This document shows, piece after piece, positions 37,641 to 50,960 of a DNA stretch of 64,000 nucleotides. Source of the stretch: Perilla frutescens (taxonomy: Eukaryota; Streptophyta; Magnoliopsida; Lamiales; Lamiaceae). Where the stretch lies: the NCBI GenBank assembly GCA_026008535.1, contig BRKX01000011.1:49088183-49152182 (forward strand). Reading direction: 5' to 3'. The notes under the pieces were generated by a model that ran no database searches, was not told where the DNA came from, and was given only the letters and a program-made list of their open reading frames with translations. Each line of letters starts with the position of its first letter. The first letter of the stretch is position 1. A program made the position numbers and the translations under genes.

Positions 37641-38095
37641 TATGATGAAAAAATCTATGCAAGTTGAAACCACTAGGCGTGAAGAAAGTACTATAGGGTC
37701 TCCCAATGCATCACAGTCTTCGTTTTCACATTTTCTGCAGATGAGTCCCAACGAACGTATGGAGTTAAAAGGATCAAATTAAAAAAGAAACATGATGAAG
37801 ATGCCGCTTCTATTAAAAAGATGCTCAAATAATAAAATGAAAAATTTCGAGAACTTATAACAAAATCTCAAACTTAACGTGCTGAAGATGTTCTCTTAAA
37901 AAAAATGGCATGAACTGAAAAAGACACTGAGAGAAGACAACATATTGATGCTCAACTTGGACATGACTGCTGAACTAAATCGACGTGAATACTTCCGCCG
38001 AAACAACAACAAATTTTACAGAAACAGAGAGAAGCGGAACAAGCCAACTCTAGCAGCTTTACTATGTTTGGGAATTTTATGATGGCCTTTCAGAT
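37641..38095 (+). pseudogene. Probable Harbinger ORF1 (NAM/Myb-like) C-terminal remnant
   Basis: On the plus strand, low-complexity charged segments such as MKKSMQVETTRREESTIGS, KRIKLKKKHDEDAASIKKML and a Gln/Lys-rich tail with FGNFMMAFQ, broken by several stops. The composition and adjacency to the transposase fragment suggest the helper ORF1 of the same element. The match is compositional, so confidence is limited. Confidence 0.4.
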
Positions 38096-38097
38096 TA

Positions 38098-38281
38098 ATA
38101 GGAAAATATTTGTATCTTTTTATTTTATTTTATGCGTATTTTTATGTTTTTTTATGTACTTTTATCTATTTTAGTATTTTTATGTATTATTAGAAAAATA
38201 TTTGTATCTTTTTATTTTATTTTATGTGTATTTTTATGTTTTTATTTCTACTTTTATCTATTTTAGTATTTTTATGTAGTT
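38098..38281. repeat. 92-bp imperfect tandem duplication
   Basis: The stretch beginning AAAATATTTGTATCTTTTTA (38103) recurs 92 bases later with a few changes. It lies just after the Harbinger remnants. Confidence 0.8.
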
Positions 38282-40800
38282 TTATTGTGGGTGTAATTTT
38301 ATTTATTTTAGTATTTTTTATTGTTGGTCCAATTTTTATCTAATTTAATTTTATGTATCCACATTTATATTTAATTAAATTTATCATATATAACAAATTT
38401 TAATATTAATTACAACACATTATTTAAAACACAATACAAATAACATACAAAAAATACAAAAAATTGCATGGTAGTGTATCTTAGTAACATTGGATGTTTT
38501 TTAATGTGCATATAGAGTGGTAATTTAGAGTTTTTATTATAAAAGTCGGTAATTTAAATTTTCACCTTTTTATAAAGTCCATGTAAGAATTTTATATTCG
38601 AAAGTACTTTGTATTTGTATAAGATTAAAAAACAGAACAAATATAATGAATAGAGTTTTATTCCACTTTAACGATATTTGTTGAGAAATGAACTCTATTT
38701 CCACTTCTTCTGATTTTAATCTCTTATCCCAACTTCGTATCCCGATACAGATAGTATTATTAACATTCAAAACACGTACTTACTAGATATTTGTGATAGT
38801 GATTTTTGCAATCCACAAATAAAGAGAATATCTTTTTATTATATAGATATATTTTTACATACGGCTTACAATAATAATTTAGACAGTATATTTCACAGCT
38901 AAGACACATTGTTTGGGGGGTCTTATGCGATATAATTTTTACCAAAATAATAATTCAGACGTGGTATTTTCACAGTTAGACATATTATATAGATTTATAA
39001 ATTAAAATAGAAACTCACACACTTTCACATTTTTGTTTTCAATTCTTTTTTTTTTTTTTGGTGACTGGGCACCAGTTACCGGCCGTGTGTTCTATCATCT
39101 ATGTTTGATTCTACTAATGTGGCGTCCCCAAAATATATATGATGCATAAATTACAGAAAACAAAATATTAATCAACACGATTATTCTATAAAATATTGGT
39201 GATATTTGAATTGATCACCATTAAGCATAGTCTCACCATTCCACCCCCAACACTGGAAAATGGACAAAATGTCACTACTTTTCAAAACAATTTAGATGGT
39301 CCAACTATTTGGGATGGATGGTTTGAATCTGAATTATCTATTTTAATCTATGTAAATAATATTGCTACTGACATTCATAATATATGTGTGTCTGTATATA
39401 TAGTAATAAAATGAAACGTAATATATCAATATTCCTCTTTAAAATCATGAAACACGAAATCAAGTATGATTATCAACAATAAATTAAAATCATTAGTAAG
39501 AGATCCCAGCACATTTGACTTCACTTTAAAAAAGAATACACTCTCTTTTAACTGTATCTACTTTATACATTCTCTTCGAAAAAGGTATATTTTTCCCCTT
39601 TTGACAAATTCGCGTATTTAATGTATTTAATTTAATACTTAGAAGACAAATACAATGCCATTTAGCTTGTCTACAAGCATAATTAATTCAAATTCAATTT
39701 GTATGAAGTGTGATGCCTCGTGCCGTGTGCATTATATTTGCAATAAAAACAATGATGTTAACTACATTTAATAATTTGGCCATTCATATATCTAGCACAA
39801 ACTGTGCATTCATAAACATCACCCGACGTATAGTGAAACTATTATAATTTTGTTACATAACCTCTCTTTGTACTATGTAGTTTTATTTTTTTTGTAAAAG
39901 AAATAAAATTATAATTATTCCACAGTGAGCCTTTTTTTTTTGTTTCATTTTTCTATCTTTTCTATTTCCTTGCATATGAAAGTGATTTGTATGTGAAAAT
40001 GGAAAACACGAACTCCCAATTCTTGTAAAGAAAATGGATTTAATATATTGGAATCCGGTCTTCTGACTGGCCCCACTGCATAGGGTTTCGTTTGGCAGAT
40101 AAGTTTGAAATTCGAACTCAGAAACTAACGTCAATGAAAGAATTAATTACTTCTTGCAAAAAAAAAAAAGGAATTAATTATTGAATTAATGCTGTGTTTT
40201 TGTACAACGTCGTGTTGGATACTTGGATTGGGTGGTTGATGAATAGGGTCAATTACCTAACAAAATTTGAAAAAATACACTAAATTCTAAATAATTACAT
40301 TCAACACAGAGGGTTGACGTTAAAATTTGGTCGTCTTCAAATGTTCTCCTAATGCTGAGATTATTTATAATATTTTCCTATACTGAATAATTTGTTAAAT
40401 CAACAAATCATTACCATGGCAAATTATGTCATTTAATTCATTTATTTTAGAATGAAGACATAGGTGTCACTGAAATTTCTATTTGAAATTTTGAATAAGA
40501 AAGTGCAACCATGTGGCCAACATGGATAATATGCTTTAGATAGGCTGGCATCTAAATTTATAAGATACAAAACAAAGATGATGTATACTGCCCAAAATTA
40601 AAAAAAAAAAACGTGGAGTTCAAAAAAATTAACCAGAGTACATGCAACAATAAAATTAAAGTTAATCGGTGTAAAGACTCCACTCCAAAAACTAAAGATA
40701 GAAAAACAATATAATACCATCGCAATCAAGAAAATAATGTCATATCTAAATCATACCAACACGTTCTAAAACCTTTACACAATTACACTAATTGAGTAAA
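38282..40800. other. AT-rich spacer before AGO4-B 3' end
   Basis: No coding exon found. A poly-T-headed segment at 39044-39125 (GGTGACTGGGCACCAG) may be an old SINE relic but is not assignable. Confidence 0.4.
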
Positions 40801-41058
40801 AGCATATCAAAAAGTTGTTTCGGAGTAAACTTAAGCGTCATCGAGATTTAAACACCCCTAGTAACCACTTGCACCAATGCAATCAACAAAAGACTAAAAC
40901 CCAAAAATCAAAAAGATTGCAAAGGAGAGGACCTAACAAGGCTAGTAGAAGTCGAGAGTTCTGGGTTCGCCGACAAAACATAACAAAAGTCGTGGGCAAA
41001 GCAATGTACAGCCAAAAGCAACTATTTCCAGATAAGCAGAGAACAGAAGGCATACATC

Positions 41059-44000
41059 TTAACAGAAGAACATGGTGTTGCAGACTTTCTCATTTAACTT
41101 GGGCATTGGGGGGATAGCTGGAGCAGCGCCTGGCTCGGTCCCATGGTGGCTGGACGACGTCTCTGATGCGTCTTCGAACTTCATCCACTGCCCCAACTGG
41201 GTTGCTGCCAAGTGAGCATAGCATATGGGGGCAACTGCAAGTTGCACACATAGAGGAGAGTTAGACATCAAACCGGAAGCCAAGAACGAAGACAATGATG
41301 AATATATAAGCAAAAAATATTTTGGCCTTCCAGTTTAATTACCAACAGATATTGCAGTAGTGCTGCGCTGGTACCTGCAATAAAGATCACAAGAGTTGTA
41401 GGATGAATAATGAATTTGATAAATTGCACTCTGCATATTTGAGACATTGGTTTAGCTTACACATAGGACAGGGAATGAACAAGCTCCTGCAACTCGTCTG
41501 GTGATAAGCCAATCTCATCCAATAAGACATGATAATGTGTTGGCCTCGATGTCCCCTATAAGAGAAAGAAAGCATCCATGTGAAACAAATCAGCATATAC
41601 ATATGTTCCTCATTGACAAACGACAGGCCGAGATGAGATGCATGTTCTGGAGTTCCAAATTAATCAAATCTTCATCTCTTTAAAAGAGTGTAGAATCGTT
41701 CCATGGGTGGTGAACAATTTGTAGAATTGTGTCAAGCATATTTGCTGGGGAACAATCTGTAGAATTGAGTCGTTCCATGGATGTCGAACAATATTTCAAC
41801 CTATAGCCATTCAGCGATATAGGTTCGTGAAGGAGAAATCATAATAAACTTTTCTTAGTTTTTTCAATCATTAAATGGGTTTTGTTAACTATCTTTTGAT
41901 ACAATTGACTCTTACAATCAGCAATACAAAATTCAAATTTGAATAGTCTTACAAGATAGATTAATTTTTTTAAAAAAAATATTGCTGTCAGAATGGTTGG
42001 AAATCAAAAGCATATAAATGCTTAAAGCAAAAAAAGAATGCTCACAATCATCCCCGCGTGTGCACACAAGTAAAAGTCATAGTTCCTCGGATGACAAACT
42101 TTATTGTCTATTATTGTCCCTGCACATCAGAATAGTATAACTACCAGTGTTATTAAAATGTTTCCACTTTAATAAATCCTGTATTCCAAGGAAAATGCTT
42201 TCGATTGAAATGAATGTACGACTGTGACTCACCAGGCTGCACATTATCAGGAGAATTAGGCAGAAAGAATTTTGTATGGTGATTTTTCTGTGCCACGAGG
42301 ACCAGAAATTTGGGATGCCATTTTTCATCCAGGAATTTGCAAGCCTAAGGAAAACATTAAAACGATTGGGTATTAGATACACTGGAATCAACTTCATAAA
42401 GAAAAACCAAAGAACCGTAAGCTTTATGAATTTTTATGATGGCCAGAGATCCAACCTCTATAATTTGGTTTAGTTCAATATTCAGAACCTGGTTGAACTG
42501 TGATTCACTCACGCCATCTCTGGAGAGTTCATGTAAAGCAAACAACTTAGAAGAAACAAAAGAAACAGAACTGTGGTGGATTCAAAAAGTATGTGAACTA
42601 CTTAACATAAAATTAACTGTGTATTTGTGTTTTCATCTAAAAACAGTGTAATTGCATACAACCCATAAATCTGAAAACATAGAAAACTTTAAATAGAACT
42701 TATTGCTGCACTGTATATCAACAAAAGATGGAAAAGAATATTGATAGAAAATTAGAATAAGAAGTGGCATGACAAGTCCGACTGGCAGACAGTTTTAATA
42801 ATATTCACAGTTACTATGTTTGTAATTTGACTTTTAATGAGCCTTGTGTGTGTTTGCGTGTCTTTGGTCATCCCTTGTATGTTTCAAGTATTAATATCTT
42901 AACATTATATCATCATCTTAGAAGAGCTAAAAAACCAAATTCCTACACCATTTGTTCAATTTCTAAATATTATGAAATGTATTTGTCACACGCCTGCACC
43001 TTGAGCACAAGCTCTAAGAACATATTCTGCCTAAGTCTCTTTAATAGAATGGAATATCAATTAATTTTGTCAAAATTGGGGTATGCAAAAGAAATAATGT
43101 ATATTGCAATAGTTAGAACATAGGTTCAAACACTACCTGAAAATGATTATCTGGTCTGGCTTCCTTTTCGCAGAACTAACATAGAAATCAAGAAGTAGTT
43201 CACTGCAAATTGAGGCAAATGGGAGCTAGAAGCTTTAGAGCAATGAAAGTCAAAGTGCCAACCAGTTAAACAACAAACTTAGGAACAATGGTATATTGCA
43301 ATAAAATAAAAGTTTGATGGGGAAATTTCACGCCAAAAGAAACAGATAACTTAGTCAAAAACCTTACCGCATAATTCCATCATCTTCAGTTTCTGATACC
43401 CGTTTGTATAGGGAATCCATCATTTCAAGTTTTGGGGATTGTGTGCGGACACATGCTCTATAGCGAGAAATTGAAGGCCACTGTCTTGAGCTAACAACCT
43501 GGATATATAAAACAAAATAAGTCCCTACTTGAGAGTCCATATTACAGGAAAACTATAATGCCTCATCTTGCTATACTTCTGTTAAGGGAGCACATGAAAC
43601 AAAATAATCGAAACCGTGCATCTACATCTGGTAGAGAAGTGATTGATCACTGGGTGCAAGCAAAATAGTAGGACACTAAAGATATTTAAAGTGGTATCTT
43701 ATAGCACTTAACCGCTGCAATCGATGGAATGTCAGACTGTCCAGGTGAGCCATGAGACACATCCATGCCGAGGATAAGAGTGGGAATCTTTGATACCACA
43801 GGAATCGAAGCAGGTTGCTCTCCAGCTAACATAGAACTCACACCACCAAGCTGCCAAAAAGAAATTGTTACTAAAGAGGCATAGCAAAGTATCCAGGAAC
43901 TAAAATCTTATTTTCAAGATCACATGATAAAATTTCATGCGGCCACTAACCTTTGCATTGATCTTCAGCAGCAAATTTGTAAGATATTGATCATTCACTC

Positions 44001-46890
44001 GTGTTGGAGCCAGGCATTGTGTAACAACTCCAAAATCAGACAAGTTTTTACGCTTCCAAGGCCCTTCAAAGTATAGTTCAATTCACAATCATGTCACGAA
44101 TCAATCCCTTTTGTCCTCAGAAAATTCAAGATTGTGAAAATGTAAACACGTACCATAAAGGTCAGAATTCTTTCGCTCGGGAAGCAAACAAAGCAGAAAC
44201 TTCGGCGGGCCAGGAAGCTTTGACTGCACCTCTTCAAACATTTTCTCCACCCTAACCAGGGGAGGAGCTCGACGATTCTGCTGATTTTCTTCAAAAACAT
44301 CAAAGGGATCCTCCACAGCCTGAAACAACAAATTTATATGCGTATTGCTTAATGGAAAAAATCAGAGCTAAGCAGGATATGGAGAGAACGTACTATTCCT
44401 TTTGACTCCCCAACTTTCTTCAAATCTCTAATCAGGGCACGCATATCACAGCGGGCAGAGAAGTTCACAACAGCCCATTTTTCTATCCTACACGGGTGAG
44501 CAAATTTCTGCCAAAAAATAAAGTGGTCTTTAAGAAACACTAGGAATGAAATCTCAACATCTTCTAAAGAAAATAATGATATGCACCTAACCTTATTGTT
44601 GAAGTTCCATCTACCATTACGAACAAACAAATCTTCTCCATTGCCAACTTTGAGCTGCAATTGAATGCACACACCGTAAACAATAATAATAGAACATTTC
44701 ACAATCAACTCATTTATATATACGTGCAATACTTGCACAGGGTGTAACAGAGCAAACCTTGGGAGTTGGCAGAACACGGCCTTCAACCTGAGTAAAGATA
44801 TCATTGATAGAAACCCCGCAGGAACGTAGCATTGGCTCAGCACCATAGTTATTCATTTTCAAAGCCTACAACCAGAGAGGAACTTTAACTAAAACAACAG
44901 CAACATACTAAATCAAGTAGTAGAGCAGTCTTGGAAGGAAGAAAGTATACATTACTCAGAACCGACATCCTCTCTTGTGGCTTCTGTCGTGATTTCTCCA
45001 CCAAGGAGGATCGTTGGGAGCTTGATAGAGCTTTAGTGTAACGTTGCAATGAGACCAGAGAACATAGCTAACACAAGCACACACTCAGTCAACAATATTT
45101 GATTCAGAAGATATGTTTCATAGAAATAAAAAGCGAATGGATATGTCTACCTCAACCGGGACATAAGTTGGTCGCTTAGGCTTTCCAACATTAATGCAAG
45201 GTAAGTCTGCAGAATATCGCAAGTCGATTTTCCGGTGGTTTACAAAGTAATCATAGACAGTCACTTCTTTTGTTTGACCCTCAATGTCACCATCATTATT
45301 TTTCTGCTTTAATGTGAACCTGAAGTATTTTTAGAAGGTTAACCACGCCCAAGGACTAGAATGAAAAGCAATAGAACTCGGGAAACAAGGAACCGTACAA
45401 TTGCTCTCTACAAGTCTTTTCGCTTAACCCAGTTATCTTGTACTCTTGGTTTGTAAGACTGGTGGTGATCCTCAAGTTCTTCAGAGTGCGTTTGGCCTGG
45501 TAAAATTACATTTGAAAGAAAGTATAGAGAAGTAATACTCTATGCAATCACACCAACAGACAAAGATGCTTTCTTCTGACCTTAGCCCAGTCTACTTGGA
45601 ATGGGTCTCTCACTTTTTGATTGGCAATCAGAAAATCGACAACAGGTCCAGGTTGGATAATCATGGTTGTAGAGACATCTGGCAGTATTTGAACAGGCAG
45701 CCATGATTAGAATCATCAAAAATCAAGGTCTTACACTGACAAAAAGGATTTACATAAAAGAACTTATATAGCAACAAAGTTTCACCAATATTCAAAGATA
45801 AGCCACTTTGGGTGGTTCTGAAGCTGGAATGGAACCCTCGACAACCAAGAACACCATCCCCAACATCATGAAAATGGCGTACATCATTATGGAAAAATGA
45901 TTGACGGACCAGAAGGCAACCCCTGGCATCAAGCATACAATAAGTTCGATATTAATCCGGATGAATTTTAATTGAACAAGATGACTTACTGCCTCGCTGC
46001 ATGCTGCCTTAGTATGATATCCAAAACCCTTATGGCTTCCTGAGAGTTCTCAGATTCTTGGCCACGTAAAGCATCTGCAATGGCCTTCATAGGAATTTTA
46101 GCAGCAAAGCTTATCTCCACTTTGAATGTTTTGGATTGGTATGGACGTCTCAATCTTTTCTTATCACTTTGATCTCCAGGGCTGGAATTACCATTGTTCC
46201 TAAAAGCAGCCATCCACTAGTATAAGGAGAGAAAACAACAATAATACGTTAGTAAAAATTCAAAACAAATGATCCATACATACCTACTTGACCTAGCTTC
46301 CTCAAGCACAACATCGAACTCAAGTTTATTACGAGGAAGTGAACCAACAGTAAACAAAGTTTTCTCTCCATCATAAGCAAACTCCTTGCTAGCCAACTCA
46401 GTATCATATGTCTCACGGACTCGGTCAAGCACTTTCCTACCAACACCCTTGCCATCAACAGGGCGACCATCTTCGTAGAAAAGGGCAACCTATAAAGTAA
46501 AATAGAGAAGGGTAGGAAAGTTAAGAGTGATCCATCATGTGCCATAACAAACACATAAAATGAGAAGGGACCATGTGCCTGCATACATACACTGTATTGA
46601 AAGAATTCCCCAGCAAGGTTGCTCACATTCACTTTGAAGTGATTCGTTACGATAGGAACCTTATTTCCTCTGGTTCCATGGCCACGTCTGGCCATTGGAA
46701 GCCGCAGAGGCTTTTTTGGTTCTGGTTCAGATACAACCTTTGACAGAGTAACATTTGGAGGAACTGGAGGAGGAGGAGGCAGAGCCTCCGGAGCCCCATT
46801 ACCACCAGCAGGCGGAGCCTCTGAAGCCCCATTTCCATCAGCAGGCAAAGCCTCTGAAGCACCATTTCCATCATGTTCCAAGGGATCCAT
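41059..46890 (-). CDS. AGO4: ARGONAUTE 4-clade protein, copy B (22 exons)
   Basis: Exons from the start codon: 46890-46591, 46489-46284, 46199-45990, 45922-45786, 45678-45581, 45496-45399, 45319-45151, 45067-44951, 44865-44758, 44654-44592, 44507-44394, 44319-44154, 44063-43951, 43850-43713, 43498-43368, 43202-43137, 42519-42456, 42344-42233, 42119-42046, 41555-41461, 41374-41343, 41234-41059. All introns GT..AG: 928 residues. Same role and domains as copy A; slicer residues Asp663, Asp746 and His878 are kept. Nineteen of 22 exons have exactly the same length as copy A. The differences are exon 1 (+22 codons, from a triplicated GNGASEALP-type segment), exon 3 (-5 codons) and exon 7 (+2 codons). 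Substitutions are scattered, for example KFAHPCRIEKW for KFVNACKVERW in the MID region. No sign of decay, so both copies are probably functional. Confidence 0.95.
46777..46875 (-). repeat. Triplicated coding repeat in the AGO4-B N-terminus
   Basis: Three successive units of about 10-11 codons read DGNGASEALPA, DGNGASEAPPA and GGNGAPEALPP. Copy A has a single unit. The segment is in the disordered N-terminal tail ahead of the Pro-rich run. Confidence 0.9.
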
Positions 46891-47990
46891 AGCCAGACCT
46901 ATTAAGAGATTTCAGGTAATCACGCACACCATCAAATATATCTAAAACATAGCATCGATCAAGGAAATAAATAGACACAATTGGATGCTTGGTGGCATGC
47001 AGAAAGATTTCTGAATAAATCAATACAATTGGAAGTTTGGTGGCATGCAGAAAGATTTCTGAATACATAGAGCTTCATCCCCACAGAAAAGGACTCTCAC
47101 TCTTCTAAGGCACTAACCGTTACACATAACTAGACAACAGGGTTAAATGAATACGCTTAATGTCTGCATGTATGAACATTAACCAAATATATCAACAGCA
47201 TATCAACAATCAGAAATTCTTCCTGACATTCTGGAAGATCATTTGTCAGGAAATGCAAAACATGCGACGGTCAAAGAACAGTCATATGAGTCAATGCATG
47301 TCAAACTACATATATGGGAAACATAAATTTATGGATCAACACACTCTTTTTTTCAAAGTTAGAACGACGAAAGACAGAACTACACAATATATAGAAATAA
47401 ATATATATAAAAAAACTCACATAGTATCAAAGGAACACCCATGCAAGTCAAGATACGCAAACAAAACAAGGAACGAGACAAAGAAAACGAGAGGAAAGAG
47501 AGAGTTCAGCCTACTGCCGTCTTTTACCTCAAAATTCACCACGGTAAAAGAGAAAGTAGTCGGACCTGTAAAAACCCAGCAACAACAACAACAACAACAA
47601 AAAACAGAGAAAAAAAGCCGTCAGAAAGGAGAGAGAAATCAAGAAACGAAGACTACACGATTTTGCCAACACTAAACAACAGAAATTGCAGTAAAAGGAC
47701 ACCAATAGACCTTCATGCAGTAAAAAAAAAAAAGGAAGCAAACGAAGGACCCGCACACCGATTTCAGAAAGCAAAAGACAACTCGCTACGAGCAAAAATA
47801 AAATTAAACCGCAATGAAAGTTAAAACACGATGCGACGAGTTGAGAAAGAAAACCCTAAAAAGGAGCCTTCAGATACGCCGTGACTGAAGAGAGAAAAGA
47901 AGATCACCGAGATTTTAGAGAGAGAGGGGGGGGATTGAGGAGAGAGGTGGAGTGAAGTGCAGAGTTGGAGTGTGTCAAAATAGAGAGAAA
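46891..47990 (-). promoter_or_regulatory. Leader of AGO4-B: leader intron and CT-rich first exon
   Basis: The acceptor TTAATAG ends a leader intron at 46899, eight bases before the ATG. A likely donor (TTTTGAG then GTAAAAG) is at 47527, giving a 629-base intron, less than half that of copy A. The first exon (about 47528-47960) contains CTCTCT tracts, a CAA microsatellite (about 47578-47600) and a telo-box (about 47851-47860), matching copy A in plan. Confidence 0.6.
46977..47072. repeat. 48-bp tandem duplication in the AGO4-B leader intron
   Basis: The unit starting ACAATTGGATGCTTGGTGGC at 46977 repeats at 47025 with few changes, including GCATGCAGAAAGATTTCTGA in both. It is absent from the AGO4-A leader as far as I can see. 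Confidence 0.85.
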
Positions 47991-47999
47991 TATAGAGTT

Positions 48000-49947
48000 G
48001 GTAGCAATTTGAGTACTATTTTTTGCGATATCTAAGCCGTTAATTTTGTAGGCCCCACCTCGTAGTCTCATATCCGACGGTAGAAGAATTATACTGTGGA
48101 CCCAGAATCGGGAACGTGGATAAATAGGTCGTACGTTGCTACCACACGTGCCCTCCTATACGCATGGAGTGGATATATTTGTATCTATATATTTATGCTG
48201 CAACGCGATACAATGATGGACTATTATTTATACCGTATCTTGGAAAAATATAGCATAATCAAAGATTCGAAATGTAACAATATGTTTACAGCTAATATGC
48301 ATCTTATTTTAATCTTTAATTTATTAGAGAGCCATTTAAATCGCTTTTTTTCAAATAAAAAATCAACTATAATATAATTACAAAAAAAAAAAAAAAAAAA
48401 CTTAGGTAGTGCTAGTCTAAAGGAAAACCGGCAATTCCGACTACCATTTGACTCGATCATAAATGGAATCAGTAAATTGAGCTAATTGATGGATAATTGT
48501 GAACGATATTTTGTTGTTTTCATTAATATCAAAAAAATATAAATTGACAATGTGTATTGTTTACAATAATGAAAATATTGGTGTTTATGGAGATGCTTTT
48601 TTCTTAAGAAAATACCAATTAATATATCAATCGTCGTTTTAGAAATGTTATATTTTCGGTATTCATGTATAAATACATCAAACTTTTGGGAAAAAAATCC
48701 TTACCCTTCTTACTATCTGTAATGATAACCCCTGATGGGAAATATTCATTTTTTAATGTTTTCATCCTTATATGTTTAACAATATTAAAATAAAGCTTCG
48801 TATGATGAGGAATCTGTCTTGAAAAGGATAATTTAATTCCTTATTTTTAAATTTACGTGTTTGGTTCAATTTTAGTATTTTTAAATTTACGTGTTTGGTT
48901 CAATTTTAGGGAATTTTGAAAAGTAATCAAAATTTTTAAAACAAGAAAATTAATACAATATTTCTGAATTTTGAATATCTACTTAAGGTAGGTATTGTGA
49001 TTACTTGTTTCTAGACATTATTCGATTTTTCATCAATTATTTTCATTATTTTTATAAATTATTATAAAAACTGTATTTAAATTTTTTTCAATAAAAAATT
49101 GAAAATTTTGAAAATATTTTTTATCTTATTTTTTTATTATTAAGTTTTGACTTCCAATAAAAAAATGAAATTTTGATAAAATAAAAATCATTATAAAATT
49201 CGATTATCATAGTAATTATTTTTACAATTGGTGGCAGAGAAATGACAAACGAACAACTCGACTTTGGAATCAACAATAGAACTCGACATAAGTAACATTT
49301 TTTCTTTGAATGATGTCGGCCAAATACATATATAAATACACTTTGGTAAATTAATGTAATTTTTTTGTAATCATTTTTTCATACCTTTGTATTTATACAT
49401 TTTTTTACTTGTATATATATATTAATTTATCTTTATTTATTGACATATTTTATTTATTGTTGATATTTTTTTTTAATGAGGGAGGAGAATGTGAATGAAT
49501 TTCAATCTCTCACCATAAAATGGTTGAAGAATAACCCTAGACTACGATATTATTAGTTTATCTTAATAAATCTACATGATTAATTTGAATTAAAAAATAC
49601 TAAAATGAGAATCCAAACAATTTTCTTGTTATGTTTCAAACACTGAATAAATAATATGTATCATTCGTTTTCCTCATAATCACGTTCCAATAATTCATAT
49701 TCTTAGATAACTTTACTTTCCTAACAACCAAACGAGCCATAAGGTTTGAATCATACCAAAATATTGAAGTGATCTAGGTTAATTTATTATGAGACTGCAA
49801 TTAATTCATTAAAAAGTGCATTATATTAAAAAACCATATATATGTAAAGCCCATTTAAATTAGACCTAAATGGCCTTGCCCAAGTGGCTCCACGTCATCG
49901 GGACTCGAGCCAAAAGTAGCTTGACTTTTTTTTCTACCTTATGTGGC
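48000..49947. other. AT-rich DNA upstream of AGO4-B
   Basis: The AGO4-B promoter should lie at the left edge. A 34-bp tandem duplication (TTTTTAAATTTACGTGTTTG) is at about 48843-48910. No further gene is seen. Confidence 0.4.
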
Positions 49948-50960
49948 GGTAAAATCGATGCTACACCCATGTCTAATGCACTCCCAGTGTGTCATTGCAC
50001 CACGTGTAAAGGTATCGCTGCAGAAGTTTTGGTTTGATACAATAATCGGGCAACAAAAAGCGCTCTGGCTCGCTCGATTTCGACTTATTATTTTGGAACC
50101 AATTGACAGGCGTTAACTTGCCTCGTTACTTTGGTCAAAGTTTGCAGCATAGGGTGTTGTGCAGAGTTGAATATTTATACAAATATGTGCTTAGGGGGGT
50201 GTATTCAATTAGGATTTTGATGGATTTTGTTGGACTTTAAAATGTCCATGGATTTTTATGGATTTTATAAATCCATAGACTCCACATGGAGTCTCCCAAC
50301 TCCACGCAGAGTCTGGCGGATTTGTGAATGGATTTCGGATGATTTTGGACGATTTTAACAGATTTGAAATCGTTTTTTTCCAGCGCTTGATGGAACACAG
50401 CGATCGGTGGGCCTGGGAAAAAATGGAACCCAGCAACCGCTGGAAGCTAGCGGCCGCTGGAGCCGCGGCCTTGCTCCCAGCGACCGCCGGCACCCAACGG
50501 CCGTTGGGGTCGGGTGATGGTTGGGGTGTCCGATTTTAACTCCTCACCGGCCGTTGGGACACAGCGCTCGCCGTGTTTTCCAAATCCATCGAAATCTCGT
50601 GTCCAGAGGTCGGATTTCATCTTTTGTAATTTTCATGTCATTTCCTGGTGAAATCCAATGAAGTTAATGACTTTTTAAAGTTCATGAATTTTTGAATACA
50701 TTCGGATTTTAAAAGACTTTTAAAAGTCTGGATTAAATACACCAGGATTTTAAAGGACTTTTAAAAGTCTGGATTGAATACACCAAGATTTTAAAGGACT
50801 TTTAAAAGTATGGATTGAATACACCCGAATTTTAAAAGTCCTTTAAAATCCAATAAAATTCCAATCCAATACACCCCCTTAGTTTGTGGGTCCCATCACA
50901 AGCAATGTTTTTGTTTTTGAAATTTCTTCCTTCGCAAACCACAAAATTGTTTTCTTTTTA
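49948..50960 (+). repeat. Triplicated segment R, copy 1 (split by a MITE)
   Basis: Starts GGTAAAATCGATGCTACACC. It runs to 50190, is interrupted by a Harbinger-type MITE with TTA target site, and resumes at 50882 (GTTTGTGGGTCCCATC) to about 50960. Unknown function and origin; it contains no clear gene. Two other copies lie at 52543 (direct) and 55755 (inverted). Confidence 0.85.
50194..50878. mobile_element. PIF/Harbinger (Tourist-like) MITE, 685 bp
   Basis: The inverted ends GGGGGGTGTATTCAATT and AATACACCCCC are flanked by TTA on both sides (50191-50193, 50879-50881). Copies 2 and 3 of the surrounding repeat show the uninterrupted GCTTAGTTTG site with a single TTA. The right part has three tandem units of about 42 bp based on GGATTTTAAAGGACTTTTAA. 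The middle is a GC-rich block (about 50385-50575) unlike the rest. Confidence 0.9.

Noticed and set aside
47160..47824. Frames of 127 and 171 codons upstream of AGO4-B
   Set aside because: Antisense to the leader exon and intron, ending in Gln runs from a CAA microsatellite; no family motif.
50209..50539. Overlapping frames in the GC-rich MITE core
   Set aside because: Composition-driven, on both strands of a transposon interior, without recognisable domains.
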